64,000 nt of DNA from Deltaproteobacteria bacterium (lineage in GTDB: Bacteria > Desulfobacterota > Desulfobulbia > Desulfobulbales > Desulfurivibrionaceae). The translations under genes were made by a program, and so were the position numbers. The stretch spans positions 1 to 64,000 of the forward strand of contig DUZW01000010.1 in NCBI GenBank assembly GCA_013349295.1, written 5' to 3'. Below are positions 34,704 through 42,889 of the stretch, piece after piece (positions within the stretch are counted from its first letter, which is position 1; the number at the start of each line of letters is the position of its first letter). Below the pieces are notes generated by a model. The model did not search any database. It had not been told where the DNA came from and saw nothing but the letters and a program-made list of their open reading frames with translations.

Positions 34704-35489
34704 CTAAAATTTCCAGGTCACGCCGGCAAGCACGGTGTAGTCCGTCTCGGGATCATTGAGCCCGTATTTGATCCCGCAATCGAGATCAAGCTTCTCAGAG
34801 AGGGCGTAGATCAAGCCTGCCAAAACGAAGGCGGGATCGGTGCCGGCGAGTTTATCCGGGTTGCTTTCAATGCCGAGATTGGCAACCGCGGCAAGATTTT
34901 CGGTCACGGCAAGCGTGGAGGCGATGGACGCATGCCAGATGTTCTTTTCTTCATCCAGGGTGTTTTCGTTCCTGTTATAGCCAAGGTTGAGATGGAAGGC
35001 CCACGGGTCCATCTCCTTTGAGGTAATAAAAAAGAGGCTGTAGGTGACCTTGCCCGCGCCCAACCCTTCTTGATCGTCGCCGGTGGGCAGGGTAAGTCCT
35101 GGTTTGATGGCAAGGCTTAAAGCGTTATCCTCATAAAACCTCCACTTCACTGCGAGGGAGGTGTCGGAAAACCCGTTTTCGGTCATGGAGGCTGTGGCAT
35201 CGCTGCTTCTGGCATGGAGATAGGGGAGGTCTGCAACAAGATCCACCGCTTCGCTGAGCCCATAGGTAAAACAGGCGTCTCCCTGCCTTGTTTTGGTGGT
35301 AACGCCATCTTCCTTGTCATGCCCATATTCGCCGGTCAGTTCGAGCTGGGCCTTGCCGCTGCCCATGGTGCCGGTATCGTCCGTGATCAACGGGTGGGCG
35401 GCAAAAGCGGCGCTCACAGAGGAAAGGAGGCCGAAGATTACACAGGGGACACACAGGTGTTGAATACGCGATCCGGAGAATAATTTCAT
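34704..35489 (-). CDS. Outer-membrane beta-barrel protein of the nickel operon
   Basis: 261 residues with a signal peptide (CVIFGLLSSVSAAFA, cut before AHPLITDD). The mature part alternates polar and hydrophobic residues typical of a 10-12 strand barrel and ends in a C-terminal aromatic (AGVTWKF), the outer-membrane assembly signal. It resembles the MetA-pathway/transporter-like barrel family (Phenol_MetA_deg type). It is first in the nik transcription unit, 42 bases before nikMN, so it may be the outer-membrane port for nickel; no direct evidence for substrate. Confidence 0.8.
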   Translation of the reverse strand: MKLFSGSRIQHLCVPCVIFGLLSSVSAAFAAHPLITDDTGTMGSGKAQLELTGEYGHDKEDGVTTKTRQGDACFTYGLSEAVDLVADLPYLHARSSDATASMTENGFSDTSLAVKWRFYEDNALSLAIKPGLTLPTGDDQEGLGAGKVTYSLFFITSKEMDPWAFHLNLGYNRNENTLDEEKNIWHASIASTLAVTENLAAVANLGIESNPDKLAGTDPAFVLAGLIYALSEKLDLDCGIKYGLNDPETDYTVLAGVTWKF

Positions 35490-35677
35490 TTCATGCGTTC
35501 CTTCGATGTTCTATTAGTAGTAACGTATTACCTGTCCCGTACCGGATATCTTTAAAAAGTAACACCCATCACGGCAAAAAGTGCGCCCCTAATGAGTAGC
35601 ACAACTTTTAATCTGGTAACACGGGATAAATACAATATTCAGATATAGGTGTCAATATTTTTACAAGGAGAAATCAC
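35490..35677. promoter_or_regulatory. Divergent nik / nikR control region
   Basis: 188 bases between divergent genes. GTAACAC occurs twice (35559-35565 and 35616-35622), and GTAACGTATTAC (35520-35531) is an inverted GTAA-N4-TTAC repeat. Delta-proteobacterial NikR boxes are reported as GTGTTAC-N13/14-GTAACAC. The half-site at 35616 has GTAGCAC 13 bases before it, only a weak match to the other arm. NikR control is likely from the gene arrangement, less so from the site itself. Confidence 0.5.
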
Positions 35678-36100
35678 ATGGGGAAAACCATCCGTTTCGG
35701 AATATCTCTTGATGAAAAACTATTGGAGAGCTATGACCAGCTCATTGAGGCCAAGGGCTACATGAACCGCTCCGAGGCGATCCGCGACCTGATCCGCTCA
35801 GCCTTGGTTGAGGAGAAATGGGATGCAGCCGGGGATGCGGAAATGGTCGGCACCGTCACCCTGGTATACAACCACCATGTCCGGGATCTTTCCGACAAGC
35901 TGACCGAACACCAGCACGCCCACCACGACAGGGTTATCTCGGCGCTCCATGTGCATCTCGATGCTCATAACTGCCTTGAGGTCCTGGTGGTACGGGGCCC
36001 GGTCGGTGAAGTAAAGCGAATCGCCAACGAACTCATCGGGGTGAAAGGGGTCAAGCACGGCCAGCTGGTCATGACCACCTCAGGGGAGGAACTCCACTGA
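35678..36100 (+). CDS. nikR: Nickel-responsive transcriptional regulator NikR
   Basis: 140 residues. Ribbon-helix-helix domain ([32 protein letters not shown]) and C-terminal ACT-like domain. The high-affinity square-planar nickel ligands are all present: His-80, His-91, His-93 and Cys-99, in E. coli order with a four-residue offset. NikR represses nickel uptake when Ni is sufficient. It is divergent from the nik operon, which makes nickel the probable substrate of that transporter. Confidence 0.95.
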   Translation: MGKTIRFGISLDEKLLESYDQLIEAKGYMNRSEAIRDLIRSALVEEKWDAAGDAEMVGTVTLVYNHHVRDLSDKLTEHQHAHHDRVISALHVHLDAHNCLEVLVVRGPVGEVKRIANELIGVKGVKHGQLVMTTSGEELH

Positions 36101-36222
36101 AATGCAGAGGTATCAGGGCACACCGGGCGGAAAGCTCCGGGGGCGGCTTGACAGACATTTCTCTTTCATTATATCCTGAGATAAAGAAGCCGTCGCAAAA
36201 ATTACCCGGACAGGAAGCCTTC

Positions 36223-37338
36223 ATGCCCCAAACCGTACTCTTTGTTGATGACAATCCGGTGATCCTCAAAACCATCGAGCTGGCCTTTGCCGGGGAGGAA
36301 TACTCCGTCCTTCTGGCCGGCAGCGGCGAAGAAGCCCTGCGGTTGGTGAAAAAGGATAGCCCCCAGGTCATTGTCAGCGACCTGCGCATGACCGGCATGA
36401 ATGGCCTTGAGTTTCTCCACCGGGCCCGCCAGAAAAACCATCTTTTTGTCGGGATGATCTTCACCGCTTATCTGGACATCGACAGCATCATGAAAGCGGT
36501 GAGCGAAGAGGCGGTCTGGCGCTACATCACCAAGCCCTGGCAGGACAGCCGGGAACTGGTCATGGCCGTGCGCAACGCCTTTCAGTACCACGAGGCCATG
36601 GCCGCACGCCATCAGGCCCAGGAACAGCTCCAACGGGCGGAACGCCTCACGGCCCTTGGCCAGCTTGTCGCCGGGATCGCCCACCAGTTCAACAATATCG
36701 ATGCTGGCATCCTGGGCTATGTGCAGATGGCTTTGCTCCACAAGGAGCTGCCCACCGAGGTCCGCGAACAGCTGGAACAGGTCAAGGTGTTCACCAAGCG
36801 CGGCACGGAGATCGTCAGGGAGCTCACCACCTTCAGTGATCAAAGCGCAAAATGGGGTTTTAGCAACGGCAGCCTGACGGATACGGTGATCGAGGCCCTT
36901 TCCTTCTGCCGCAAGGAGATGGATATTGCGGGAATCAAGATCGAAACCGAGTTTGCGGAGAACTGCAACGCGTCGATCAATTTCGGCCTGATCAAACAGC
37001 TGGCAATGAACCTGATCCGCAACGCAGCCCATGCCACCCTGGGGAAAGAACCTCGCACAGTCCGCATCGAAACCGGGAGGCAGGATGAAAATGTTTTTGT
37101 CCGGGTCACGGATAACGGCTGCGGTATCCCACCGAAATATCTCACCAAAATCTTTGACCCGTTTTTCACCACCAAGGGCGCCCAGGCCGAGCAGGGTTCC
37201 GCGCAGTCCGCCGTTTCCGGAGTTGGCCTGGGGTTGAGTCTGAGTCAGACCGTGGCCCAGGCCCATCGCGGCGAGATAACCGTGCAGTCAGCCCCGGAAA
37301 AAGGCTCGTGCTTCACCTTCAGCCTGCCCATGGCCTAG
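36223..37338 (+). CDS. Receiver-histidine kinase hybrid
   Basis: 371 residues. Receiver domain 1-120 (TVLFVDDNPVILK, phospho-Asp in VIVSDLRMTGMNG, Lys in ITKPW), then a HisKA-like segment with GIAHQFNNIDAGILG, where the residue after His is Gln rather than Glu. A HATPase domain follows (MNLIRNAAHATLG, DNGCGIPPKY, GVGLGLSLS). There is no membrane segment, so it receives its signal from another protein. Start at MPQTVLFVDD; the track start is 25 codons earlier. It lies after nikR but with a 122-base gap, so it is probably independent. Confidence 0.9.
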   Translation: MPQTVLFVDDNPVILKTIELAFAGEEYSVLLAGSGEEALRLVKKDSPQVIVSDLRMTGMNGLEFLHRARQKNHLFVGMIFTAYLDIDSIMKAVSEEAVWRYITKPWQDSRELVMAVRNAFQYHEAMAARHQAQEQLQRAERLTALGQLVAGIAHQFNNIDAGILGYVQMALLHKELPTEVREQLEQVKVFTKRGTEIVRELTTFSDQSAKWGFSNGSLTDTVIEALSFCRKEMDIAGIKIETEFAENCNASINFGLIKQLAMNLIRNAAHATLGKEPRTVRIETGRQDENVFVRVTDNGCGIPPKYLTKIFDPFFTTKGAQAEQGSAQSAVSGVGLGLSLSQTVAQAHRGEITVQSAPEKGSCFTFSLPMA

Positions 37339-37665
37339 CGTAAGCAATCACAGGCTTAACCCACTTCCTACCCAAAAAAAGATCGACCTTTCCCGATGCA
37401 GTTCCAGGAAATCGCTCCCTGCCGCAATTCGGCAGAAAGCGGCATTGACGATTTTCATGTCGAAACCCTCACTGAAGGGAATATTGCCTTTCAGGATACG
37501 TTTCGGGGAGGAAAATCAGCTGGTCAGCAAAATCTGCGGCTGGGGCTGTAAAAAAAAGGACATTGCCCCTCCGTGTCGGCAGTGATGATTTCCTTAAGGA
37601 ATCATCACTGCCGGTGAAGGAACAATGCCCCGCAAGACTTGACTGAACACGATTGAGCGGTTTGT
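37339..37665. other. Intergenic region with a large stem-loop (37577-37613)
   Basis: 327 bases between convergent genes. CGGCAGTGATGATT-T-CC, loop TTAA, GGAATCATCACTGCCG make a 16-bp stem with one bulge, likely a bidirectional terminator for the kinase gene and the giant repeat protein gene. No T-run follows directly. Nothing else recognisable; the small ORF at 37469-37669 is a shadow. Confidence 0.7.
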
Positions 37666-40600
37666 TCAACCGAGGAGGTTGACATTGACTGCGCCGGTAG
37701 TGCTGTCAGAACCGACATTCAGGGCAAATCGTGACTCGAATACATCGATGTCGAGGGTATCGAGTTCGCCTTGGACGCTCAACAACGGTCCCATGCTGAT
37801 ATCGATGGCGGAAAAACCGATATTGAGCCAGTCCGCGTCTTGAATTCCGAGGAGGCTCGCCAGTGGCAATTTGGCTCCCGCAGCGAATTCACCCTTCAAA
37901 AAGTCCAGCTGATAACCCAGGCTCAACCCGAATTCGGTATCGTTGGAGAACATCGCGGTCGGCACGATATCGAGCGTATAGGCAACCGAGCCATTACCAT
38001 CCTTATCATGGGAACTGGCGTTTTCAATCTGCAGCGCGCCTGTTCCATTGGCGGTGAATGCATATTTGGCGCCGTCTTCCAAGGTGACCAGATAGGACAT
38101 GTCGTCGATGGAGAGCGTGAATTCCTGAGAAAAATTCGCTTGCTGACTGACATCGAGATCTGCGGCCTCAAAGGAGAAGCCGAGATTAATCCAATCGGTG
38201 ACGAGCTTTGCTTGATCTTCCGGCACTGCGGCCATTTTAAGCACTTGCTCGACACCGAATTCGATGTTGTACGGACTGGGGAGTGCGTCAATAAGCACGT
38301 TGGCCGGGGTGGAAGCCCCTCCGGTTACCGCGGCCGCCACGGCTTTGGCGACCTCCTTGACGATGAACACATAGGCGGCATCGACGTCCATTGTCAGTTT
38401 GATCACGGGCTCGCTCTCGCCATAGGAGGCATAAAAACCGAGTGATCCGGTATTGGCGCTGGTCGTATCGGTCATTACGCTGTCAGGAACCAGGTTGAGA
38501 TGGAGCAGGGAGGTGGTGGTTTCATCCGTCATATCGAGCACGAAGATCGGCACGCCCTCGCATTGTCCCCCCACCACATCCCAGATGTTCGCCATGAGGC
38601 CGGTTGCGATATCCTGTACCGTCTCGGCAAGCGTTTTGCCTCCCAGGCTGTCCAAACCGTATTGCTGCATGAATTCCTCGCCGAAATCGAATTTCGCATT
38701 GAGGATATTGAAAAAGGCGCTGCTGATTTCAGAAAAATCGACGTTGAGAAAAGCACCTTCCTTGTAGGTAGCGCCTGGGGTATAGGCAGCTGCCGTGCCC
38801 TCGGTCTCAAGGGTGGGGATTGCGAATTCAAGCGTTACTATATTCTTGCTGAGCTCCTCAATGAACGGGACTTCATAAGGCTCCAGATCCGTCGAATCGA
38901 GATCGACCAGCACCAGCTTGCCGACATCGATGTTGCCGCCACTGATCACGCCCAGGGTATCGGCAAAGCTTTCGGTGGAGATCGGGAACTGGAGATTGAG
39001 ACCATCCGAATTCGGCGACAGGTCGTATATCGTCGAGCCATTGACCGCCAGCTTGCCATCGATAAACACATCGAAATCGGCGCCGACATCATAGAGAAGC
39101 GCGGCATAAAACTTGGCATTCGGGCTGATCGTGTCGAAGGCGACGGCAGTTCCCGTGGTCATGTTGGTCATCATCGGGGTGATGGCCAGCATGTCCGTGG
39201 TCTGGTTGTACTGGGTCGTGGAGGTCAGTTGATAATTGAGGGCGGTATCGACGGAGCCCGCATCCAACTCGAAATCCACTTGCAGACCGACCTGGGCAAA
39301 TATTTCCGAATCTACTTTCAGGGTCGAATCGAAGGCAATCTTGCTGTTGATGTCATTGATAATGGCATCAACCCCGTCTTTCACTCCATTATAGACGGCG
39401 AGCGCTCCATCGTGAACAAGTTGTTTCGCCTCGTTGTATATGGATTCTGCCTTCGCCAGCTCTCCTTTGGCAAAATCAAAAGCCTTTTGCGCAAGAGCAT
39501 CGACAGCCCCTGCCGCAGCGTTGTATTTAGCCAGGGCATCGTTATACAGGTTGGTGGCGGTCGTCTCAAAGTCGTATTTTGCTTTATTCCAAATCTGGAC
39601 CGCCCCTGGCACGTAAACCCCGAACACATATCCGCCGTTATAAGCGAATTTGGCAGCTTCCCAAGCCACGGATGCTGCGCCATGAATACCTGCATTAACA
39701 ACATTAAAAAGGCCTTTTTCCCACCACGCTAGATTATTATACCAAGTATCGATCCTCTTCCATTCGTTTGACGCCCAGCTGTACGCACTGGTGGCAAGGG
39801 TATTGAAGGCATAGCTGGCCTTATCATATAAATATTTTGCCCCATTGTAGACGCTTTTTGCGTCCTGAAAGAGTTTGAGGACAGCCGCATCTACGACGCG
39901 GGCACCAAAATAAAACGTATCCTCGGCTTCCTTAAAGAGCTCTTTTGCATCATCAAAGGCTTGCTGAACTGCGCCATCGATGACAAATGCCGTACTCTCG
40001 AAAGTCGCCTTTGCCCCATCCAGGACAGTGGTAGCCGCCGCAGTAGCAGCATTCAGGATTTGAGCGGAATCCAGCTCTACATCGACAACATTGAATTGGC
40101 CGCTGCGCCAATAATCCGGGGAGACAGCCTCTTGCCACTCCCCGGCCTGCGCGTCCCAGGTGATTGGCGCACCACCGAGGAAGGGAATGTATTCGTGCCA
40201 ACCGATGTAGCCGGGTGAATTTCCCCACATGCTCTGGTTGGCGGAACCGAAGGAGAGCGAATCAGTCGCAATGGCGACATCATATAAAAGATCCACCGCC
40301 TGCACGGTTGAACCAATCTCCGAGTCATCGGCCGCAAATCCTGTCACGGTTACGGTGAGATCGGTATTGACATCACTGCCTGCAGGCAGAAGCAGGATGA
40401 ATGTTTCCGTGCCGCCGTAGGCGGAACCGCAATAATCGCTCACCCCGGCGGTGACAATATTATGAGCCTGATCAAAGACGATGGCGCCGGACGGCAGACC
40501 GGCAAAGGATAGCGCTACCCTTTCGGTGTTGGCCGGTTGGCTGGTGACAAACAAACGGATTTCGTTGACGTGCGCACCGGCAGCCGTGGTGACGACAAGC

Positions 40601-42630
40601 GAGGGGGCATCGGTAATCCCCTCGATGTCAACCATTACAGATTGAGCCACGCTTGCCCCATACTCATCGATTACCTGATAATTTAAGGCAAGGACCTCAT
40701 GCTCTCCGTTATTCAACTCACTGAAATAACTAGGATCAACGGTCAATATGTTGCCATCGACCGACCACCCCCCCTTACCATCTGTTTCCGTGACATTCCC
40801 CGCATGCAGGATAAAGCCATTATCCAGGTCGGATGCCCCTGCAAGCAAATCGATGGCATAGGGCGCCGCATCTTCATCGGTATTACTCGTTAAAACCGCA
40901 AAAACGGTGGGCGCATCGTTGGTTCCGGTAACGGTTACCTCGACGCTGTTTGTCGATTTCGCGCCGTGTTCATCCTGCATTTCGTAGCTCAGGGTCACGG
41001 TCGCGGTGGCGTCTTGGGCCAGGTGGTCGAAATCCTGACCCGGGTCGAACTGCAGCTTGTTGTCCACCACGCTGGCCGTGCCCTGGCCGGTCGGCGCAGA
41101 GGCCGAGTTCAGGGTGAACACGTGGCCGTCATCCAAGTCGGTGTCGTTGGCCAGGACGTCGATGCTCAGGGTCTCGTTTTCGGCGCCGGAGGCCACATCG
41201 GCTACGGCTACCGGGCCGTCGTTGGCGCCGGTAACGGTTACCTCGACGATGCTTGTCGATTTCGCGCCGTGCTCATCCTGCATCTCATAGCTCAGGGTCA
41301 CGGTCGCGGTGGCGTCCTGGGCCAGGTGGTCGAAATCCTGACCCGGGTTGAACTGCAGCTTGTTGTCCACCACGCTGGCCGTGCCCTGGCCGGTCGGCGC
41401 AGAGGCCGAGTTCAGGGTGAACACGTGACCGTCATCCAAGTCGGTGTCGTTGGCCAGGACGTCGATGCTCAGGGTCTCGTTTTCGACGCCGGAGGCCACA
41501 TCGGCTGCGGCCACCGGGCCGTCGTTGGCGCCGGTGACGGTTACCTCGACGCTGCTTGTCGATTTCGCGCCGTGCTCATCCTGCATTTCGTAGCTCAGGG
41601 TCACGGTCGCGGTGGCGTCTTGGGCCAGGTGGTCGAAATCCTGACCCGGGTTAAACCGCAGCTTGTTGTCCACCACGCTGGCCGTGCCCTGGCCGGTCGA
41701 CGCAGAGGCAGAGTTCAGGGTGAACACGTGCCCGTCATCCAAGTCGGTGTCGTTGGTCAGGACGTCGATGCTCAAGGTCTCGTTTTCGGCGCCGAAAGCC
41801 ACATCAGCTATTGCTGCCGGACCATCGTTGGTGCCGGTAACGGTAAAGGTAATAGATGTCGGCGTACGGGTTATCCCGTCGGAAACAGCATAGGAAACCA
41901 TAACTTCCGTAGAGGCATCCTGAGCCAGGTGATTGTAAGCAGCGTTATCAGGATCCAACGTAAAACTGTGGGTCGCCCGGTCATAGGTTACCCCGGCCGG
42001 CAAATCACTCGACACATCAACCACCTCCAGTGTCGTCCCGTAATCAACATCCGAGGCAGTCGCCAGTGCGTTCACGGTGACACTGCCGCCGCCTTCGATC
42101 GCATTGGCTCTCTGGACAGACACCTCCGGCGCATCGTTCATGCCCGCTATTTCAACAGTCACGGTCGCCCAACTGAGGGTCCCGTTGCCAAGACGAATCG
42201 CATAGGTAAATGTGTCATAGCCCAGATGGGAATCAAAATCGCTGTCACTGGAATCGTCTGTCTCCGCCGTAAGCGACTGGAACTTTGCCCGGAATGCGGC
42301 GGTGTTCATGTTGTAGGCAATTTTTCCGTCTGCGGTAATCGAGATTTCCGCCCCGTATTTACTGCAGTTCACGACCCCTACAACGTCTTGAGTCAACAAG
42401 TCCGCTGGCGCGTAGTTTTTGTCAGTGGCGGCGACACTGACGGCATCGTCCAAAGAATAGAGGGTCTTGGCCTTTTCGCCCAAGTCATTGCCCATCACAT
42501 CCAGGATGATGACGTTGCTGGAGTCTTCAGTAATGCCGGTAGAGATGGAGGCGAATGAATCATCCCTGGCTTGGGGGGTGTTGTTGAACGATATCGAGCC
42601 TCCTTGGCCGTTCTTTGATGTGGTAGCCAT
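37666..42630 (-). CDS. Giant VCBS/cadherin-type repeat surface protein (adhesin-like)
   Basis: 1654 residues with AGGAGT before the ATG. Residues 1-165 are an unknown acidic N-terminal region; 165-265 hold a cadherin/VCBS-like domain. Three nearly identical 101-residue VCBS repeats come at about 267-570 (each with GQDFDHLAQDATATVTLSYE). One or two diverged Ig-like domains follow to about 720, then an Asp/Ala-rich part. An unusual helical region lies at about 850-1075 (many Ala, Tyr, Lys; ALAKYNAAAGAVDALAQKAF), followed by a 550-residue beta-rich C-terminus of unknown type. No Sec signal peptide is seen; type I secretion is suggested by the family, but no such transporter is in the window. Probable biofilm or attachment role. 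Confidence 0.8.
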   Translation of the reverse strand: MATTSKNGQGGSISFNNTPQARDDSFASISTGITEDSSNVIILDVMGNDLGEKAKTLYSLDDAVSVAATDKNYAPADLLTQDVVGVVNCSKYGAEISITADGKIAYNMNTAAFRAKFQSLTAETDDSSDSDFDSHLGYDTFTYAIRLGNGTLSWATVTVEIAGMNDAPEVSVQRANAIEGGGSVTVNALATASDVDYGTTLEVVDVSSDLPAGVTYDRATHSFTLDPDNAAYNHLAQDASTEVMVSYAVSDGITRTPTSITFTVTGTNDGPAAIADVAFGAENETLSIDVLTNDTDLDDGHVFTLNSASASTGQGTASVVDNKLRFNPGQDFDHLAQDATATVTLSYEMQDEHGAKSTSSVEVTVTGANDGPVAAADVASGVENETLSIDVLANDTDLDDGHVFTLNSASAPTGQGTASVVDNKLQFNPGQDFDHLAQDATATVTLSYEMQDEHGAKSTSIVEVTVTGANDGPVAVADVASGAENETLSIDVLANDTDLDDGHVFTLNSASAPTGQGTASVVDNKLQFDPGQDFDHLAQDATATVTLSYEMQDEHGAKSTNSVEVTVTGTNDAPTVFAVLTSNTDEDAAPYAIDLLAGASDLDNGFILHAGNVTETDGKGGWSVDGNILTVDPSYFSELNNGEHEVLALNYQVIDEYGASVAQSVMVDIEGITDAPSLVVTTAAGAHVNEIRLFVTSQPANTERVALSFAGLPSGAIVFDQAHNIVTAGVSDYCGSAYGGTETFILLLPAGSDVNTDLTVTVTGFAADDSEIGSTVQAVDLLYDVAIATDSLSFGSANQSMWGNSPGYIGWHEYIPFLGGAPITWDAQAGEWQEAVSPDYWRSGQFNVVDVELDSAQILNAATAAATTVLDGAKATFESTAFVIDGAVQQAFDDAKELFKEAEDTFYFGARVVDAAVLKLFQDAKSVYNGAKYLYDKASYAFNTLATSAYSWASNEWKRIDTWYNNLAWWEKGLFNVVNAGIHGAASVAWEAAKFAYNGGYVFGVYVPGAVQIWNKAKYDFETTATNLYNDALAKYNAAAGAVDALAQKAFDFAKGELAKAESIYNEAKQLVHDGALAVYNGVKDGVDAIINDINSKIAFDSTLKVDSEIFAQVGLQVDFELDAGSVDTALNYQLTSTTQYNQTTDMLAITPMMTNMTTGTAVAFDTISPNAKFYAALLYDVGADFDVFIDGKLAVNGSTIYDLSPNSDGLNLQFPISTESFADTLGVISGGNIDVGKLVLVDLDSTDLEPYEVPFIEELSKNIVTLEFAIPTLETEGTAAAYTPGATYKEGAFLNVDFSEISSAFFNILNAKFDFGEEFMQQYGLDSLGGKTLAETVQDIATGLMANIWDVVGGQCEGVPIFVLDMTDETTTSLLHLNLVPDSVMTDTTSANTGSLGFYASYGESEPVIKLTMDVDAAYVFIVKEVAKAVAAAVTGGASTPANVLIDALPSPYNIEFGVEQVLKMAAVPEDQAKLVTDWINLGFSFEAADLDVSQQANFSQEFTLSIDDMSYLVTLEDGAKYAFTANGTGALQIENASSHDKDGNGSVAYTLDIVPTAMFSNDTEFGLSLGYQLDFLKGEFAAGAKLPLASLLGIQDADWLNIGFSAIDISMGPLLSVQGELDTLDIDVFESRFALNVGSDSTTGAVNVNLLG
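40921..41830. repeat. Three tandem 303-bp repeats inside the giant gene
   Basis: The phrase CGCCGTG(T/C)TCATCCTGCAT recurs at 40962, 41265 and 41568, an exact 303-base (101-codon) period. The DNA identity between units is very high, with only scattered substitutions, which indicates recent duplication or gene conversion. Confidence 0.95.
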
Positions 42631-42889
42631 TTTTACTCCTCAATGTGTTTGGGTGAAAATTCCAGGTAATCGCTTAAGGCTGTGCGTAAATATACTCACA
42701 ACGAAATTAGCCCGTCATCGGCGGCACCACAACAATCCACCTCGTTAATTTCTGTTAAAATAATGCATACTATTGATATTACGTTGAAATACGACCATGG
42801 GACTAATGGTGCTTTTTGTGGGGGAGGAGCGCCACACTCACCGCCGTGACCCGGCTGCCATCAGCGCGGAAATTGAGGAGATAAGCGGT

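Noticed and set aside
37577-37613. CRISPR-like or attachment site at the large stem-loop
   Set aside because: A single inverted repeat without spacers or a core duplication; terminator use is simpler.
40921-41830. Tandem repeats as an assembly artefact
   Set aside because: The units differ by scattered substitutions, so they are not simple duplicates of one read, although copy number could still be wrong.
40966-42558. 530-residue plus-strand ORF opposite the giant gene
   Set aside because: Its repeats mirror the VCBS repeats of the minus-strand gene; it has no ribosome-binding site and no domain.
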